Shown here piece by piece: positions 11,493 through 23,505 of a stretch of 64,000 nt of DNA. Within the stretch, counting starts at the first letter, position 1. Every line of letters starts with the position of its first letter. The notes below the pieces were generated by a model. It had not been told where the DNA came from. It saw only the letters and a program-made list of their open reading frames with translations, and did not search any database. This stretch comes from Acheta domesticus (lineage: Eukaryota; Arthropoda; Insecta; Orthoptera; Gryllidae): contig JAHLJT010000631.1 of assembly GCA_031308135.1 (NCBI GenBank), positions 317,501 to 381,500 of the forward strand, given 5' to 3'. Made by a program: the position numbers and the translations under genes.

Positions 11493-12601
11493 CTAGAGGT
11501 ATACCCGCTCATTAAATGAGCGGTTTCCTTTTTCTCCATTCCGTAAGCGATCAGGTAAAGAAAAGAAACTTGCAAAAGTAAGCATGTTTTTCAGATGAAG
11601 CATTGAAAGGTTTACAAAATTTAAAAAATGACTTTGCAATTCAATGACAATACATTTATCATATGGTTTTTAAACAATTTCTTGATATATTAGATATATG
11701 AGTGAGTACATTTTCCGTGAGTGATTAAAATTTTACGTGTAATTAAATAAGTAATTAAAATTTTACGTGTAAAGAATTTGTTACGATATACCATACATAT
11801 ATGGTAATGAATGAACGTGAATCATTATTATTTTTCCACTACATTAAAGTGATTGTATTCATTGTTAAAACGTAACTTATGCAATTATGAATAAAATCCA
11901 TGTGAAACCACTTTTTAAATCCATTCAGTTTAAAACATGAATAAATGTATTATAAAACTTCAATTTCAGTTTACCGGTACATGATACGTTGCACATCAAA
12001 GTGGAAAAAGTAACCAACGCAAGTATTGAAATTTATATTGATACAATAACACATCCAATGTCTAAGCTCTCAGGACTGTCTATCCTCTAAAATATAGTAT
12101 TCCCAAAACAATATTTTTCCTCTTAATTTTATAAAATTAAATCTAACTTGAGACAATTGCAGGTCATACACTTTTTTAGCTCTGCAATGTACAATGTAGT
12201 TCTTAGGGGGGATACATTTTGTAGTTCCATGCGCGATATTGAAATCTGTTTAAATCATTCCCTCTTTATTGTAATGTATGTATGCATGGTATTAATATTA
12301 AGAGAGATTATCTGAAATGGCACAGAAACAACTCAATTTCAAGCTGGAAAAATGTTTGTTTCCTCTAGAGAAGCAAGAGCCTATGTTGGTATTATAAGTG
12401 AAATGTTAACTAATATTCCTCAAAATGCATGAAGATGCAAGATATTAAATAAACATTACTCAATTATTTAACTATTCACAATTACTGTTCTACACATCAT
12501 ATTTTATTATTTTCGGAGAACACTTAAGAATATAATGGAATTCAACACCATACAGAATTATTTTGCACCTAAAAGGTTATAAGGGATGCTAAATATTTTG
12601 T

Positions 12602-12860
12602 TTATTTTGTTTTTGATAAAATTTTGACGTAAGAATCTACAACATATTGTTGGAAAAGTCTTCCAAAACTGGGCAAAGGGCTGAAACCACCTCTTATTGC
12701 TAAGCGATAAGAATAGTACTGCAACTGAGTAACAACATTACAAACCAAAGTTGTATGGACAGAATCAAGACTCATCCAAAGCTTCCGCAATGATTCTCTA
12801 CGTACAAAAAGTAATGGATAAGAAATGGGTTCAGTATCGGAGTCGAGAGCAGATATTATT
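12602..12860 (-). pseudogene. Helitron Rep-helicase N-terminal domain remnant
   Basis: The 62-codon frame 12790-12602 reads TQLQYYSYRLAIRGGFSPL followed by GRLFQQYVVDSYVKI. This matches the Helitron_like_N domain block (TQLQFYSYRL...LFQQYIVDxYVK) that precedes the HUH nuclease of RepHel proteins. The sequence just upstream (to about 12860) reads like the preceding PILFPL block. The frame stops right after YVKI, and I find neither the HUH nuclease nor the helicase, so this is a fragment of a once-autonomous element. Confidence 0.75.
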
Positions 12861-13550
12861 TTTATTCGACGACCAAATACTTCAGAATGAATTGTGAAGG
12901 AAATATTGTTGGAGGGACCTCTATCGTCACTTAGAAATACAGAAGCAATTTCTACAGTTGTTGATAGATCGTAATTAAATGTCTTTTAGCAAAAGTATTC
13001 CGCAGAAAAAATGAGATGGTAAATAGGAACAGAATGAGAACAGGTTTGTTTCAAATTTGTTTCACATCAACTTTATGTTGAAACAATTGGGTATACGGAT
13101 TGACATTGAGAAGCCTGTGCATCAATAATATTAAATCTGCTTCGCATTCGTTATTACTAACTTGATTTATTCTGAACTGTAAAGAATTGTCCGAGTCTCG
13201 AATAAAGAGAGATTTGCATACTTTAAAGGATTGACATTATTGAGATGTACAGTTATCACTGAATGGTATATATGGCCTTGAATGCGTAACAGTACGGCCT
13301 ATGGTTTTTAAATGTTAAAAGATTTGCTTGCACAGAGACAAATGCTGGGACATTAGTACAAATAACTTCTAATATTACTCAAGTAATGTTTTGATCTTTC
13401 ATCATTTTTTGTAATCAATTTTCCTAGGAGTTCAGGAACCTCAATAGGGGAAACAATATCAGATTTTGCTTGGCTTAATAAACCCGCCTTGTGCTTTTTC
13501 GGAGGCAAAATATGTCTAGTTAAAGCACTAAAAAAATACAGACATATCTT

Positions 13551-13993
13551 TTTTTATTTATTTTTTTTATTTATTTACGTCAAAAACAGTTAAAAACTGC
13601 GTATGACGAGCTATGGGGAGAAGTGAATTTTGTGCACGTTTTCATAATTCTGTGGTCTCTATCCTAAACCATATTCTAGTCGAATTTTGAATACAGAAAA
13701 GAGAGTTTTTTTCGAGTTTTGTTGACAAAATATTCGCTCCTATATAATAAAATATATTTTCAAAGGTAAATTAGCTATAAATTTCTGCCCTGAACCCTCA
13801 TGTTCTTCATGAAAGAATAATACTTTTTGCCGCGATAATATGAAAAACGATAATTTGAATAACTCTATTTCCCACTGAAATTCAGAAGACGTGCACAAAT
13901 AATGAAGTTACATTTATGTCCAGAAGCAAAACAAGGGACCATCTCAGCATTTGCTCAAGGATCAGGGAAACTGGACGAAAAACCTGATCGAGA
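13551..13993 (-). mobile_element. 5'-truncated LINE tail (CR1/L2/Jockey-like family) inside Helitron
   Basis: This is the same 3' UTR sequence as the tail at 20100-20546: 'gatcgaggttttt' type start, 'catgaagaacatgaggg', 'gacgagctatggggaga' and an (AAAT)n end. It holds no coding sequence. It is a third-level insertion: LINE tail in Helitron in RTE LINE. Confidence 0.85.
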
Positions 13994-14385
13994 ATCTTCA
14001 AAATAAACTTTCTGGACATCTTCATCGTTTTGGTGCATCATGTTCTATGTTTGGCGCATCATACCCTTCCTGTTCACACTACGGTTTGTCTGTACTATGT
14101 ATACTAATTTGTAGACTGCTACATCTGCTTCCCCTGATCATCTGACAACATTAACTTGGCGTGGAGGACTGTTTCTGTTGTTTTGATCTTTCTTCATTTT
14201 TTTACGTTAGCTTTTCAAAGTCAAACGCCTCTTACATGCCATTGTAGCTACAAATTACAAATCATATCAACTCAGTTATGTCCTAACAATAAACTTGTGT
14301 CAAAGGTTCCTGTAGAAATGATGATATACTGTATCATAACACACAATTTTATATCATTTCATTCATTAATTAACGCGTACTTTTG

Positions 14386-15530
14386 AACTTCCAAATTTCA
14401 AAGCTCCACAAACAGCCACACATAAATAATTAGTCAGTGACCTTGCAAGTCGCTGAAAAATAATTCATCAACATCAATATACAAATTCTACAAATGATAC
14501 TACATTGTAGATAGAATATATATCTACAAATGATCAACCATAATAATTCAGTTGTATATTAACAAATTATTAGCACTAACAATATTACAGCATTGTGATA
14601 TTTTTTAATTTATTAGTAATTTTCAGTATTGATCAGAGAAAATATTAAAAGAAATACACTTATGGGTAAAGTAAATTACTATTTTTCTTTTCTTTAAAAA
14701 TGTAATGCTGAAAAAAGTTATACTGTACTCCCACACAAACAATTTGTCAGTGGCCTAGCACTTTGCTGAAAATGATTCATCAATATCAGTATACAAATAC
14801 ATGCCAATCTATCTACAAATTGCACATCATAACAATTCAGTTATATAGTAAGACTACTGGATATAACGTTATTGCAGCACAGACATGTTTTAGTTAAGTT
14901 TGGTAGATGAAACCAATTCACATGGACAACAGCTGAAAATGTTAATGTAATAAAGATCAATAAAACCAATCAATAAGAAAAAAATATTGCAATAAATGCA
15001 CATAATCAACAGAATAAATCAAGGGAGGAAATAGTGCAAAAAGCACATTTATGGATACAGTAAGTTACTTTTTATCTTTATAAAAAAGGAATGAAACACA
15101 GTTACTCCTTTGAATAAATTATTTACATTAGTTTGGTTTCGTAGTTGAAACAAATTTACTTGTACAAATACAACTGAAGAAATTAGGTTATGTTAGGTTT
15201 GGTTAGGCGCGAACGTAACACATAAAACCCATAACACCTAAAATCCCAATTGTATTAATACGTACCTTTCCTACCTATTTTGGATTCACAAATTTCAAAG
15301 CTCATTGCCACGCTCGAATAGATTTTTCGTGGCTTTTGCAAGCTGCTGAAAAATATTCAGCAACTGCAATGTTTTAAAATATGAAATAGTAAATGGTTAA
15401 ATATAATGTGAAACTGGTAATACAAAACATAAAATTCTAAGTGAATTCATCGGTACATACTTTGAATTTACGAAGTATTGAAGCATGCTGCCACGGTACA
15501 ATAAGTTTTCGTCCCAATGTGCAACGTCAT
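14386..15530. repeat. Three to four degenerate direct repeats near the Helitron 5' end
   Basis: A block of about 85 bases recurs near 14388, 14730, 15285 and, weakly, 15460. Its shared words are 'caaatttcaaagctc', 'gt(g/c)agtg.cct', 'ttgcaagctgctgaaaaat' and 'attcatcaacat'. Spacing is about 350-550 bases and divergence is high. Function is unknown. These may be subterminal repeats of this Helitron or an old tandem duplication. Confidence 0.45.
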
Positions 15531-15844
15531 ATTTGCTTCACGCCGCGTAATGCTACTGCTCTCTGGCCGGGCCGGCCATGCTTTCTCATGCCGCTGTTCC
15601 CGTCGATTCAAGAATCGATTCTGAAGAGAATCAGTGATCACCATCGAATCGCACTTATTGCCCGTCTGCTCATTTTATTGCAAATATTTATTGTTATAAT
15701 AAAATAATTTAAAAAGTTATTCCCAGGGCCGACACAATGAAAAAAGAGCTTCAAGAAAAATGCTTCCCGAGCGAAATCGGTCGCGTAATTTATCCGTAGT
15801 AGTTCTAAATCGAAACTGCCTTACACTAATAATATATATGATGA

Positions 15845-17215
15845 TTGATTTGAGACCTTTAGTACTTTGTGTCCATGTATATTTATGGATATCTTTGTGG
15901 GGGTAAAAGCCGTTCAGTATCTTTAGAGAGAACTGCTCACATATCTCAATTAGACGAGTACCATTTTCATTTAACACATCTTCTCCATATTGACCCACTA
16001 CTTGATCATTTACTTTTCTGCCCACCCTTACATTAAAATCACCTAGTAAAATTAATTCCTTCTTATTACCTAAAGTTAAAATTACTTCACTTAATTTACT
16101 ATAGAATTCTTCCTTCACCAATAAGGTGGCGTCATCGTTTGGAGCATATACACCAACAATCATAAAACTAATATTAAAAATTTCCTGATCAAGGGTTATT
16201 ATTCTTTCATTTATGGCATTCCAACTTTTAATATGTTTCTTCCATTTCTTATGTATCAAAACAGAGACTCCTGCCTTTGCTCGACAATGTTTATCCACAC
16301 CACTGAAAAAATGTAAAAAATCTTCCCACATTTCATTTCCATTTCCTTTCTTTTTGGTTTCTGTTAGTACGGCTATTTCAATTTTGTGCGATTTTAATTC
16401 ATTACTTACTTCAAGGCCTTTATTTCTCAGCTCCTGGACATTCCAGCATTCAAAATTCGTTATCCGTTTCCGTTGCCTTTTTCGTCTTAAAGTTCCTGAT
16501 TTCGAGGCGCGTTTGGCGTATTTTGCAAATTTTATATTTTTATGAAGGATGGGGAGCAGGCCCATCGCTTCAACCCCCAACCTGTAGGGCCAGGGAATTT
16601 TATGTCAGGCTTTCCATGCCTTAGGAGAATTGCCTTCACTGCGGCTTCGAAGTCCCCCCCATCCGTGAGGCCTACCTACCCTAATCTATAGAAAGAGAGA
16701 AAAAAGGAAGATAAGGAAAGGCTCCCTAGCCCTCAAAAACCTAATAGCGTCGGTGTCTGAAACAAACAGGAGTTGACCAAGAGAGGTCGATAGAATAGAC
16801 AAAAAGCATTGTGGCACAAGTAAGTTAAAGATGCCACAATGGTAGAAGAGGGAAGCCAGGAGGACACGAACGTGTCCTACTGGGGGGTCAAGGTCACGAT
16901 CTGAAAGGTAAAGATACAGTAATGGAAAAGAGGGATACGAGGAAAGAGAATGGTTAATAAGACTGTTTCCGTGGATATGAGAAGGGATAGTATTTTATAG
17001 GGGTAGGAAAGAAAAAAAAGAGGCAGGATAAAGGACAATAGGATGGGTAGGACGTTGTAGGACACAACTTAGTCTGGCTCCTCAGTTTTGGCCTATCCGA
17101 CATGGGTGACCCTACCGGTAGTCATGCGAAAAAATGCATACTACCGCCGGCTTAGCCCTCCACCTCACTGAAGCACGCAAGCCTCCCCGCCCGCACGGAC
17201 AGTGCTACTATAAGG
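15845..17215 (-). pseudogene. RTE-type LINE, segment 1: 5' UTR and endonuclease
   Basis: The open frame on the minus strand starts near 16580. It carries an apurinic-like endonuclease domain: ECWNVQELRNKG, VLTETKKKGNG, VGVYAPNDD, LLGDFNVRVG and HKYTWTQ, then GLKSI where the Helitron interrupts it. The catalytic SDH lies beyond the Helitron at about 11400. The region about 16580-17215 resembles a conserved, GC-richer LINE 5' UTR, with 'actaccggtagggtcaccc' on the minus strand, so the element was probably full length (about 3.6 kb without insertions). The extreme 5' end is estimated. Confidence 0.8.
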
Positions 17216-17311
17216 CGGTGTCCCAAAGGGAAGTACATTATTTATGAATATCCATTTCTCGAGAGTTAAAAAGAGCCGCCTCGACAGCTGCGTTCCATTA
17301 CGATGTAAGAT

Positions 17312-20300
17312 ATATAGGTGTGTCAACTAGCCGCCTTTTGGGCAACATTTTTGAAGCCAGTTTGAGGCTACGTCTCCGCTTATCCGTACGGTGCGCACGA
17401 TCGGATTGGGCATTGATGATGTCGTTTCGCGCATTTAGTATTTTCTGATGTTTTCGTTGCAAGAAAGCAATAACTGTCACTGAACACACATAATTGGGGA
17501 ACCGCTATTGTGAATGTATCGGGATCTTTTAAGACCTATTATACAGGCTGACAGGGGTGTTAATTTTTTGAAATGTTTTGTAGCGAGAGCCTTGCATATT
17601 TGCAATTATATGATTTAAGTACCAGAAAATGAGGATTTCCATTTAAAAACACGAGTTGGACTTATAACAACAAAAAACAATATGGATTACATTTACGAAA
17701 ATCACTTAAACAGTGATTTACCATTCATTTGACATTCATGTTGCTCAGCAGTCAACAGTTTTGTTCTTTGCAACAGTGTATTCATCAGTGACCCACAATG
17801 ACAAACAATTTCAGTGTCATTTATAATTTTCTAATAATATTTTACAAATTAAAAAATGTAGTTTATTATAATTCAACTCTATTCTTTATTTCAATATTAA
17901 TAATATTGAATTTGTACATATTATTTTCTGAAATAATTACAATTTTATGACTTGCAATTCTCAAAATCACATAACCTACTAACAAACAGTATACTTATAC
18001 AGTTTACATACATTCTTAATTTCCTAAATATATTAATGTAAATAAATGTTACATAAGTAACTTATATATACATTTTATATTTATTGCAGAACTATCATTA
18101 TAAATATTGATTTGCCTGTACTTGCCTTTCAAATTGCTGTCGGATACAGATACGGTATGTGCAAATCATTCATTGTAAAATTGCTTTGACTATGAATTTA
18201 TGAAGAAGAAGAATATACTTTTGAGAAAAACCTTATGTTATTCTTGTAACTTTTCATGACATCTGGTGACAGGTAGAATATCTTAATTTCTGCTTGTGTA
18301 GGGCTTTTCTCATACAGAGTTATGATTGTGTTATTGTCTATTTGTAGTGCTATGGTGGTGAATAGAAGTGGGCCATGTTGTGTTTCAATTGAAAATATCG
18401 TGGTTCTGGGTGTTGATAAACATTGGAAGGCAAGAATTTTAAATTATTGAAAGTATTTTTATGCGAAAAGCACGACCGATTTGTGCTGTAGTTGTAACAC
18501 ATTGTTTTTGTAGTTTTAATATTTCTTTCATCTGAAATTTACTTGCATTTTCCCACAATCCTAAATTTTACTGTGAAAAAGTTTCCATACTATTCATGGA
18601 ACGGTTTACACGGTTCTCAGTTATCTGAATTGTGTTCTCTCTTCTAACTTCTAACAACCACTTCCTTTCACTTCCCACCATGTTATCAATTGAAACGCAA
18701 CATGGCTTCAAACACATAAAATTAATTTCAAGAAGGAAAAATGAAGGTCATTCTTGAAGTTACTTTTTAGAACCACTGCACAGAATATCACCACCATGAA
18801 TAATCCATGTTCTCACTACAATATTTATATTTAGAACGTCTATGCCTCTATTGAAATAACATCAGTTGCCTTTTTATAATCACATCTTGTCAAAAATAAG
18901 TGCAAAAAACACATTCTCTGGTTCACATTTCATAATCATGTCCTATGATTTTAGAAGAAGACTAACCATTTGTTTATTCCCAAATATTTTTTCAAACATC
19001 AACAAGTTTGTCTGACACCCTTTGGATACATTCGATTAATCTTCTTCATGAACAGTTGCTTCCCTCAAAATTGTTTCATAATCATCTTCTGAAAATTAAA
19101 AAGTTTTAAAAATATATTTTTAATGCTTAGATAGTAAATTACACTTCATGAAGTTTGTAATGTCATATAATTAGAAAAAATCGATAATTAATATTTATTA
19201 AAAAATAGTACACAATAAGCAAGATGCACATTTACCACACCAATGAAGTTCAGTATGAGGATCACAGTCGTCAGATATGTTTGATGAACAGGCATGGTGT
19301 TCCAATGTCAGTCTCTGTGTTTTTACCCAACATAACCACTGAAAGTTCAACAAAAATAAACAAGAACGAAAAATAATAAGATAATCAAATAAATTCTTAC
19401 ATTTCTTAATCTTAAAAATTACCATTTTATTTATAACAAATTCTATCTTCAGGTATGGTCTGTAAATCATATCCTCTACAAGTTACCTTATTAATTTTTT
19501 AATATTATTGAAAACTCATATCAAATGCATGTTTGCCATTGTATTTATGGCATAATATTCTGGGGAAACACATCTTATAGCTCCCAGAATTTCAGATTAC
19601 AAAAAGAATTGTACGAATAATAAGCAAATCCAACCCACGTGATTCTTGTAAGTCTCTCTTTATTAATCAAGGAATTGTACCATTAACTTGTCTCCTGATT
19701 TACAAATCAGTAGTTTTTGTCAAAAATGACTTACTTAAGGGCGGGAATATATTTTCAGCAAACGCCGATGTCTATAAGTATAACACACGACGTAGTAATC
19801 ATATTCACCAGGTGGCAGTATCAACAGCTCACTACAAAAAATTCACATACAATTCATGTACATTACTCTACAACACTTTGCCAGAAGACATTAAACGATT
19901 AAATTCGAAAGAAAAGTTTAAGTCCCAAGTAAAATCTTTTCTGCTGCATAACTGTTTCTATACAATTCGAGACTATACCGAGCATCAAAAAGGAAAGTAG
20001 AATTAATTTTAACAATGATAGTTAATGTAATTATTTATCATTTGGACTGTATAATTCTAAAGAACCTGTAACAAGTATTGTACCACAGTTTCTGGGTTGA
20101 TGGCCCCCATCTCGATCAGGTTTTTCGTCCAGTTTCCCTGATCCTTGAGCAAATGCTGAGATGGTCCCTTGTTTTGCTTCTGGACATAAATGTAACTTCA
20201 CTATTTGTGCACGTCTTCTGAATTTCAGTGGGAAATATAGTTATTCAAATTATCGTTTTTCATATTATCGCGGCAAAAAGTAATATTCTTTCATGAAGAA

Positions 20301-20850
20301 CATGAGGGTTCAGGGCAGGAATTTATAGCTAATTTACCTTTGAAAATATATTTTATTATATAGGAGCGAATATTTTGTCAACAAAACTCGAAAAAATCTC
20401 TCTTTTCTGTATTCAAAATTCGACTAAAATATGGTTTAGGATAGACACCACAGAATTATGAAAACGTGCACAAAAATCACTTCTCCCCATAGCTCGTCAC
20501 ACGCAGTTTTTAACTGTTTTTGACGTAAATAAATAAATAAAAATAAACATTCCCAGAAGCATCACCTATCTCGCATCGCAAATCTATTTGGATTATCTTC
20601 CATTTTTAGTTTTTAGCATGCAAAATCTGCACTTTTCAATTTGCATTCTGCATTATATTCTTTGATTGCACAATTTAAGTCGTGGAATTTTTTTCCGAAT
20701 TGGTGTAATCACTATAATGAGTTGGTTGTTTATTTTCACAATATTGATTGTGTATGATTTTGATTTTGTATTGATTGTGTATGATTTTACAATGATGTGT
20801 ATCTATTTGATAATTAAATGATAGTGTAAGGTGAATAATTGGTAATGTAA
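17312..20850. repeat. Dispersed repeat X, copy A (with LINE tail inserted)
   Basis: This matches, at clearly reduced identity, the stretch 52440-57120 (same strand). Shared anchors are 'gtgtcaactagccgcc' at the left and 'gtgtaaggtgaataattgg' at the right. Without insertions X is about 2.5 kb. It has no recognisable protein domain: frames such as 17298-17489 (minus) and 19198-19470 (minus) are kept between copies but look like by-products of repeat identity. I see no TIR or LTR of its own. Copy A contains a LINE tail absent from the diverged copy, which instead contains an LTR element. Confidence 0.75.
19544..20546 (+). mobile_element. 5'-truncated LINE (CR1/L2/Jockey-like), 3' kilobase
   Basis: It encodes the end of the reverse-transcriptase protein (SYSSQNF, NTRRSNHIHQ, LYNTLPEDIKRL, FLLHNCFYTIRDY), then about 530 bases of 3' UTR and an (AAAT)n tail. 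The coding part is frameshifted here: one A is missing in an A-run near 19604 compared with 45249. The empty site is visible in the diverged repeat X near 56850 ('ccattgtaaacattt'), so the insertion is secondary. Confidence 0.85.
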
Positions 20851-21308
20851 TAATCCGTTCTTCCCTATCAAATTCACGCCCCCATATTAGGCTTACCACT
20901 GTATTACCCCCTTTTTTTTATTTTAAGAAATCTTTGGAAACGTGAACGTGGTACATGTGGGTGGCTAGCTCAACACCACGTCCACTGGATGCTCCTGAAA
21001 ATAAGAATACTTACTCTCTGCATTTGTCGTGGGCTGAAAATACTGCTCTACGAGGACTCGGTCGATGGATCTTATACGTACGCTTTGGTTACCAATAATA
21101 CAAAGGGAATAATTTTGAAATACCTAATTTCTATTGAATGAAACGAGAATTTATATATGCACGTAACGACATGAAGTGTCGTACGTCTCTTTTTTATTCT
21201 TAGAAATTTTTCATCAATCTCTTACATGCTTTATCATATTATTTACTTGACAATTAATTTTCCCTATTGATGGCCATCTACTAATTATTACAATTTTATG
21301 CTGATTTT
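20851..21308. other. Non-coding, same as 46500-46958; function unknown
   Basis: No gene or recognisable element. It contains a short inverted repeat, 'acgacatgaagtgtcgt', near 21163. It is identical or nearly so to the inner right arm and inverted in the left arm. Confidence 0.4.
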
Positions 21309-21743
21309 AAGGACAGGGTTCGGCTCATTAAAACAACGGCGCACGGTTCACTTGCGCATGGTTCACTCGCGCGGACCAGGAGAACGGATCACTCAGGGAG
21401 CGGGAAGATGCCTTTGTGCTTGCATTGTGCGGTGTGGTGTGAATGTGTAATGGAGAAATACAATGGTTTATTTTTCGCGGATTTGCGTAAACATTTAAGG
21501 TGAGTATTTGCATAAAATGCGTTGGTAATTATGCGTTGGACAGACTCAAGGATGTTTTATGTTAACGCGAGGGCCGAAGGCCCGGGCCTCGTCCTCAACT
21601 TGGAAACGGGTAGCGAAGCGTCACGATTCCACACGAAAGTGCGTTGGCCACGTGGCCGTGTGGCCGGGCACACTGTGACGGCGCCGCGAGTGACTCGTCG
21701 AAAAACCGAACCGTGCGCGTCAATAGGAGCCGAACCTGTCCTT
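21309..21743. mobile_element. 435-bp TIR element (MITE), copy next to gap
   Basis: The left end is AAGGACAGGGTTCGGCTC and the right end is its reverse complement, here with one C missing (GAACCTGTCC instead of GAACCCTGTCC). The interior is GC-rich with no domain. Clean copies of the same locus are 46959-47393 and, inverted, 39058-39486. Bases 21690-21705 also differ from the clean copy, which fits low-quality sequence at a contig end. Confidence 0.7.
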
Positions 21744-21770
21744 GAAATTTACCCAATTTTAAATTTAATT

Positions 21771-21870
21771 NNNNNNNNNNNNNNNNNNNNNNNNNNNNNN
21801 NNNNNNNNNNNNNNNNNNNNNNNNNNNNNNNNNNNNNNNNNNNNNNNNNNNNNNNNNNNNNNNNNNNNNN
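21771..21870. other. Assembly gap, exactly 100 N
   Basis: A round-number N block marks a scaffold join of unknown size. The sequence to its left ends in a stretch that continues uninterrupted at about 47421 in the other copy. Confidence 0.99.
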
Positions 21871-22285
21871 GGAAAAAATATCTGAATGCAGCAGTGTGAG
21901 TAAGCAATTCACATCATGGAAGACTTTTAACATTTCAGATAGGTAAGCGCACATATACCAGTGAGGCCTAATGCCATTCGGGCATCACAGAAGGGTCTAA
22001 CACAAACAGATGCTGAAGGAATATAGTGAATCTAAACGTGATGAATTTTACAGGAGGCCAGGTCTCTGATTTACTACTAAAAGCTAAAAATACATTTCCA
22101 GGATGTTGATTACCATGCAAAACTATTTCATTGTCTATTTATCATAAGGAATAACGCAACTGTAAAGAGGAGGAGATGGCAAATAATGAGTCCAGCATTC
22201 ATTACTGATGAAAAGCGAGCGTATATCCAATAAAAACAGATGTAAATCAGTACTAATAATATAACTAAGTAAGGGTTACGCTTAC

Positions 22286-23291
22286 TTGCAAAATGCATCG
22301 ATATTTCTTCATCTCTCTCATATCCTTTGAAACAAGACAGTTGCACTGAATTCATAACATTACTACTTCTCCTTTCCATCCACTTCAATGACTTGCGTCC
22401 CGCTATTGACACAACTGAAGGATCTGCACTATACAATAGGTTATGCCAATTGTCACATCGTGGATTATCACTAGGAAAGTATGTAGCCATGGCAGTTTTT
22501 TTCTGTTCATATCCCAGAAAGACATTCTATGATTCATACCCATCACACAAAGTTCATTATACACTGAGGAAATATCTATACTTGAAAGAGGAGTTTCTTG
22601 TAAGTCAAAAAAATTCACTTACTTTCCCTTTCACTAAAATTGTAAATCACACAAGAATCATTTTGACGTACACCAATAAAATTATTACCATTTTTTTTCC
22701 ACAGATAGAATTTCGAATATTCCCTTTCCTACCTTAGGTGTTACTTTCTGGAGATTAGACTTATCAATGCTCCATAATTGGTTATCATGTTTTAAAGGAG
22801 ATAGTACGGTAAGCAATTTCTGGTCTTTCCTGCAACATAGGCAAGATAGTAATCGCCATTGAAATCAAAATGCTGAATGCAACCACCTGTATAAAGCCAA
22901 TTATACTTTCCAAAGAAATTAACATCTGGATCCTTATCTACAAATTCCATAAACTTGGGAATATATTCAGGTACTTGAATACACACGCTTACATGTTTCT
23001 GGAAAATTTGCTTTTCAAGTTTTTTTAATCATTCATTCCAGAGCTCTTTACAAGGCCTTTACATTTACATTTTCCACAGATTATGAAAACTCTTCTTTCT
23101 AAATACCAAGTTATAAACAATGTCATTGCCATGCTTTGATTCGTCGTCTACATTACTGGGAAGAATGGAAAGTCTATGTTGGAAAGTTCCTAATGATCCA
23201 TATTTCGGTATATCTATAGATTTGGTATCATGTGTTCCGAAAACGTTCTCAAATGTATAATCTTCGAATTCTTCCGCTTACATACACTCAT
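22286..23291 (-). pseudogene. TAF1C-like first coding exon, left-arm copy with frameshifts
   Basis: This is the mirror copy of the gene starting at 63153. It has at least four small indels relative to the right arm, near 23275, 23170, 22806 and 22491, so the frame is broken into pieces. It is useful because it extends past the window edge of the right copy. After the block NWHNLLYSADPSVVSIAGRK the exon ends at a good donor (GT at 22285-22284, 'gcaa|gtaagc'), giving a first coding exon of about 350 codons. The indels may be sequencing errors rather than true decay. Sequence from 22285 to 21871 is then intron. Confidence 0.7.
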
Positions 23292-23372
23292 TTTCAATAA
23301 CAATCACCAGCACGCTGTCTCTGTCAGTTCACATCGGTTCACGTAGCAAATCACATTGAAGGAAACACAGTA

Positions 23373-23505
23373 TTTTGATTTTTATTCCTGGCGCGTGGAG
23401 CCTCGTCTTCAGAATATCTCACGGTATTTCGCGTCGTCTCCGTTCTGCCGCCAGGAGTCATGATCGCGACTATATCGAGCAGCGCTTCGAGCATAGAATA
23501 TGTAA
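23373..23505. mobile_element. Fold-back MITE family M, half copy (mirror of 62940-63068)
   Basis: It has one arm ('tttttattcctggcgcgtgg' with 'gaatatctcacggtatttcgcg') plus the core to 'gagcatagaata'. The second arm is missing. It lies just upstream of the TAF1C-like start codon on the minus strand. Confidence 0.65.

Larger units (their letters stand above)
11493..15844 (-). mobile_element. Helitron rolling-circle transposon, degenerate
   Basis: On the minus strand the element starts TC (15844-15843) after a host A and ends CTAG (11496-11493) before a host T. A 9-bp-stem hairpin (11505-11523, CCGCTCATT/AATGAGCGG) ends 8 bases before CTAG. These are the diagnostic Helitron features: 5'-TC, 3' hairpin plus CTRR, insertion between A and T, no target duplication. 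Removing it rejoins the LINE endonuclease frame as GLKSI|INYSII, right at the conserved site. A Rep-helicase remnant lies at 12602-12790. The rest (4.35 kb) is non-coding and includes a LINE tail at 13551-13993 and three degenerate direct repeats. Confidence 0.85.

Noticed and set aside
19198..19470. 90-aa minus-strand frame conserved at 44846-45118 and, partly, 29645-29872 and 41397-41594
   Set aside because: Conservation follows DNA identity of repeat X. The frame changes length and content in the diverged copy and has no recognisable domain.
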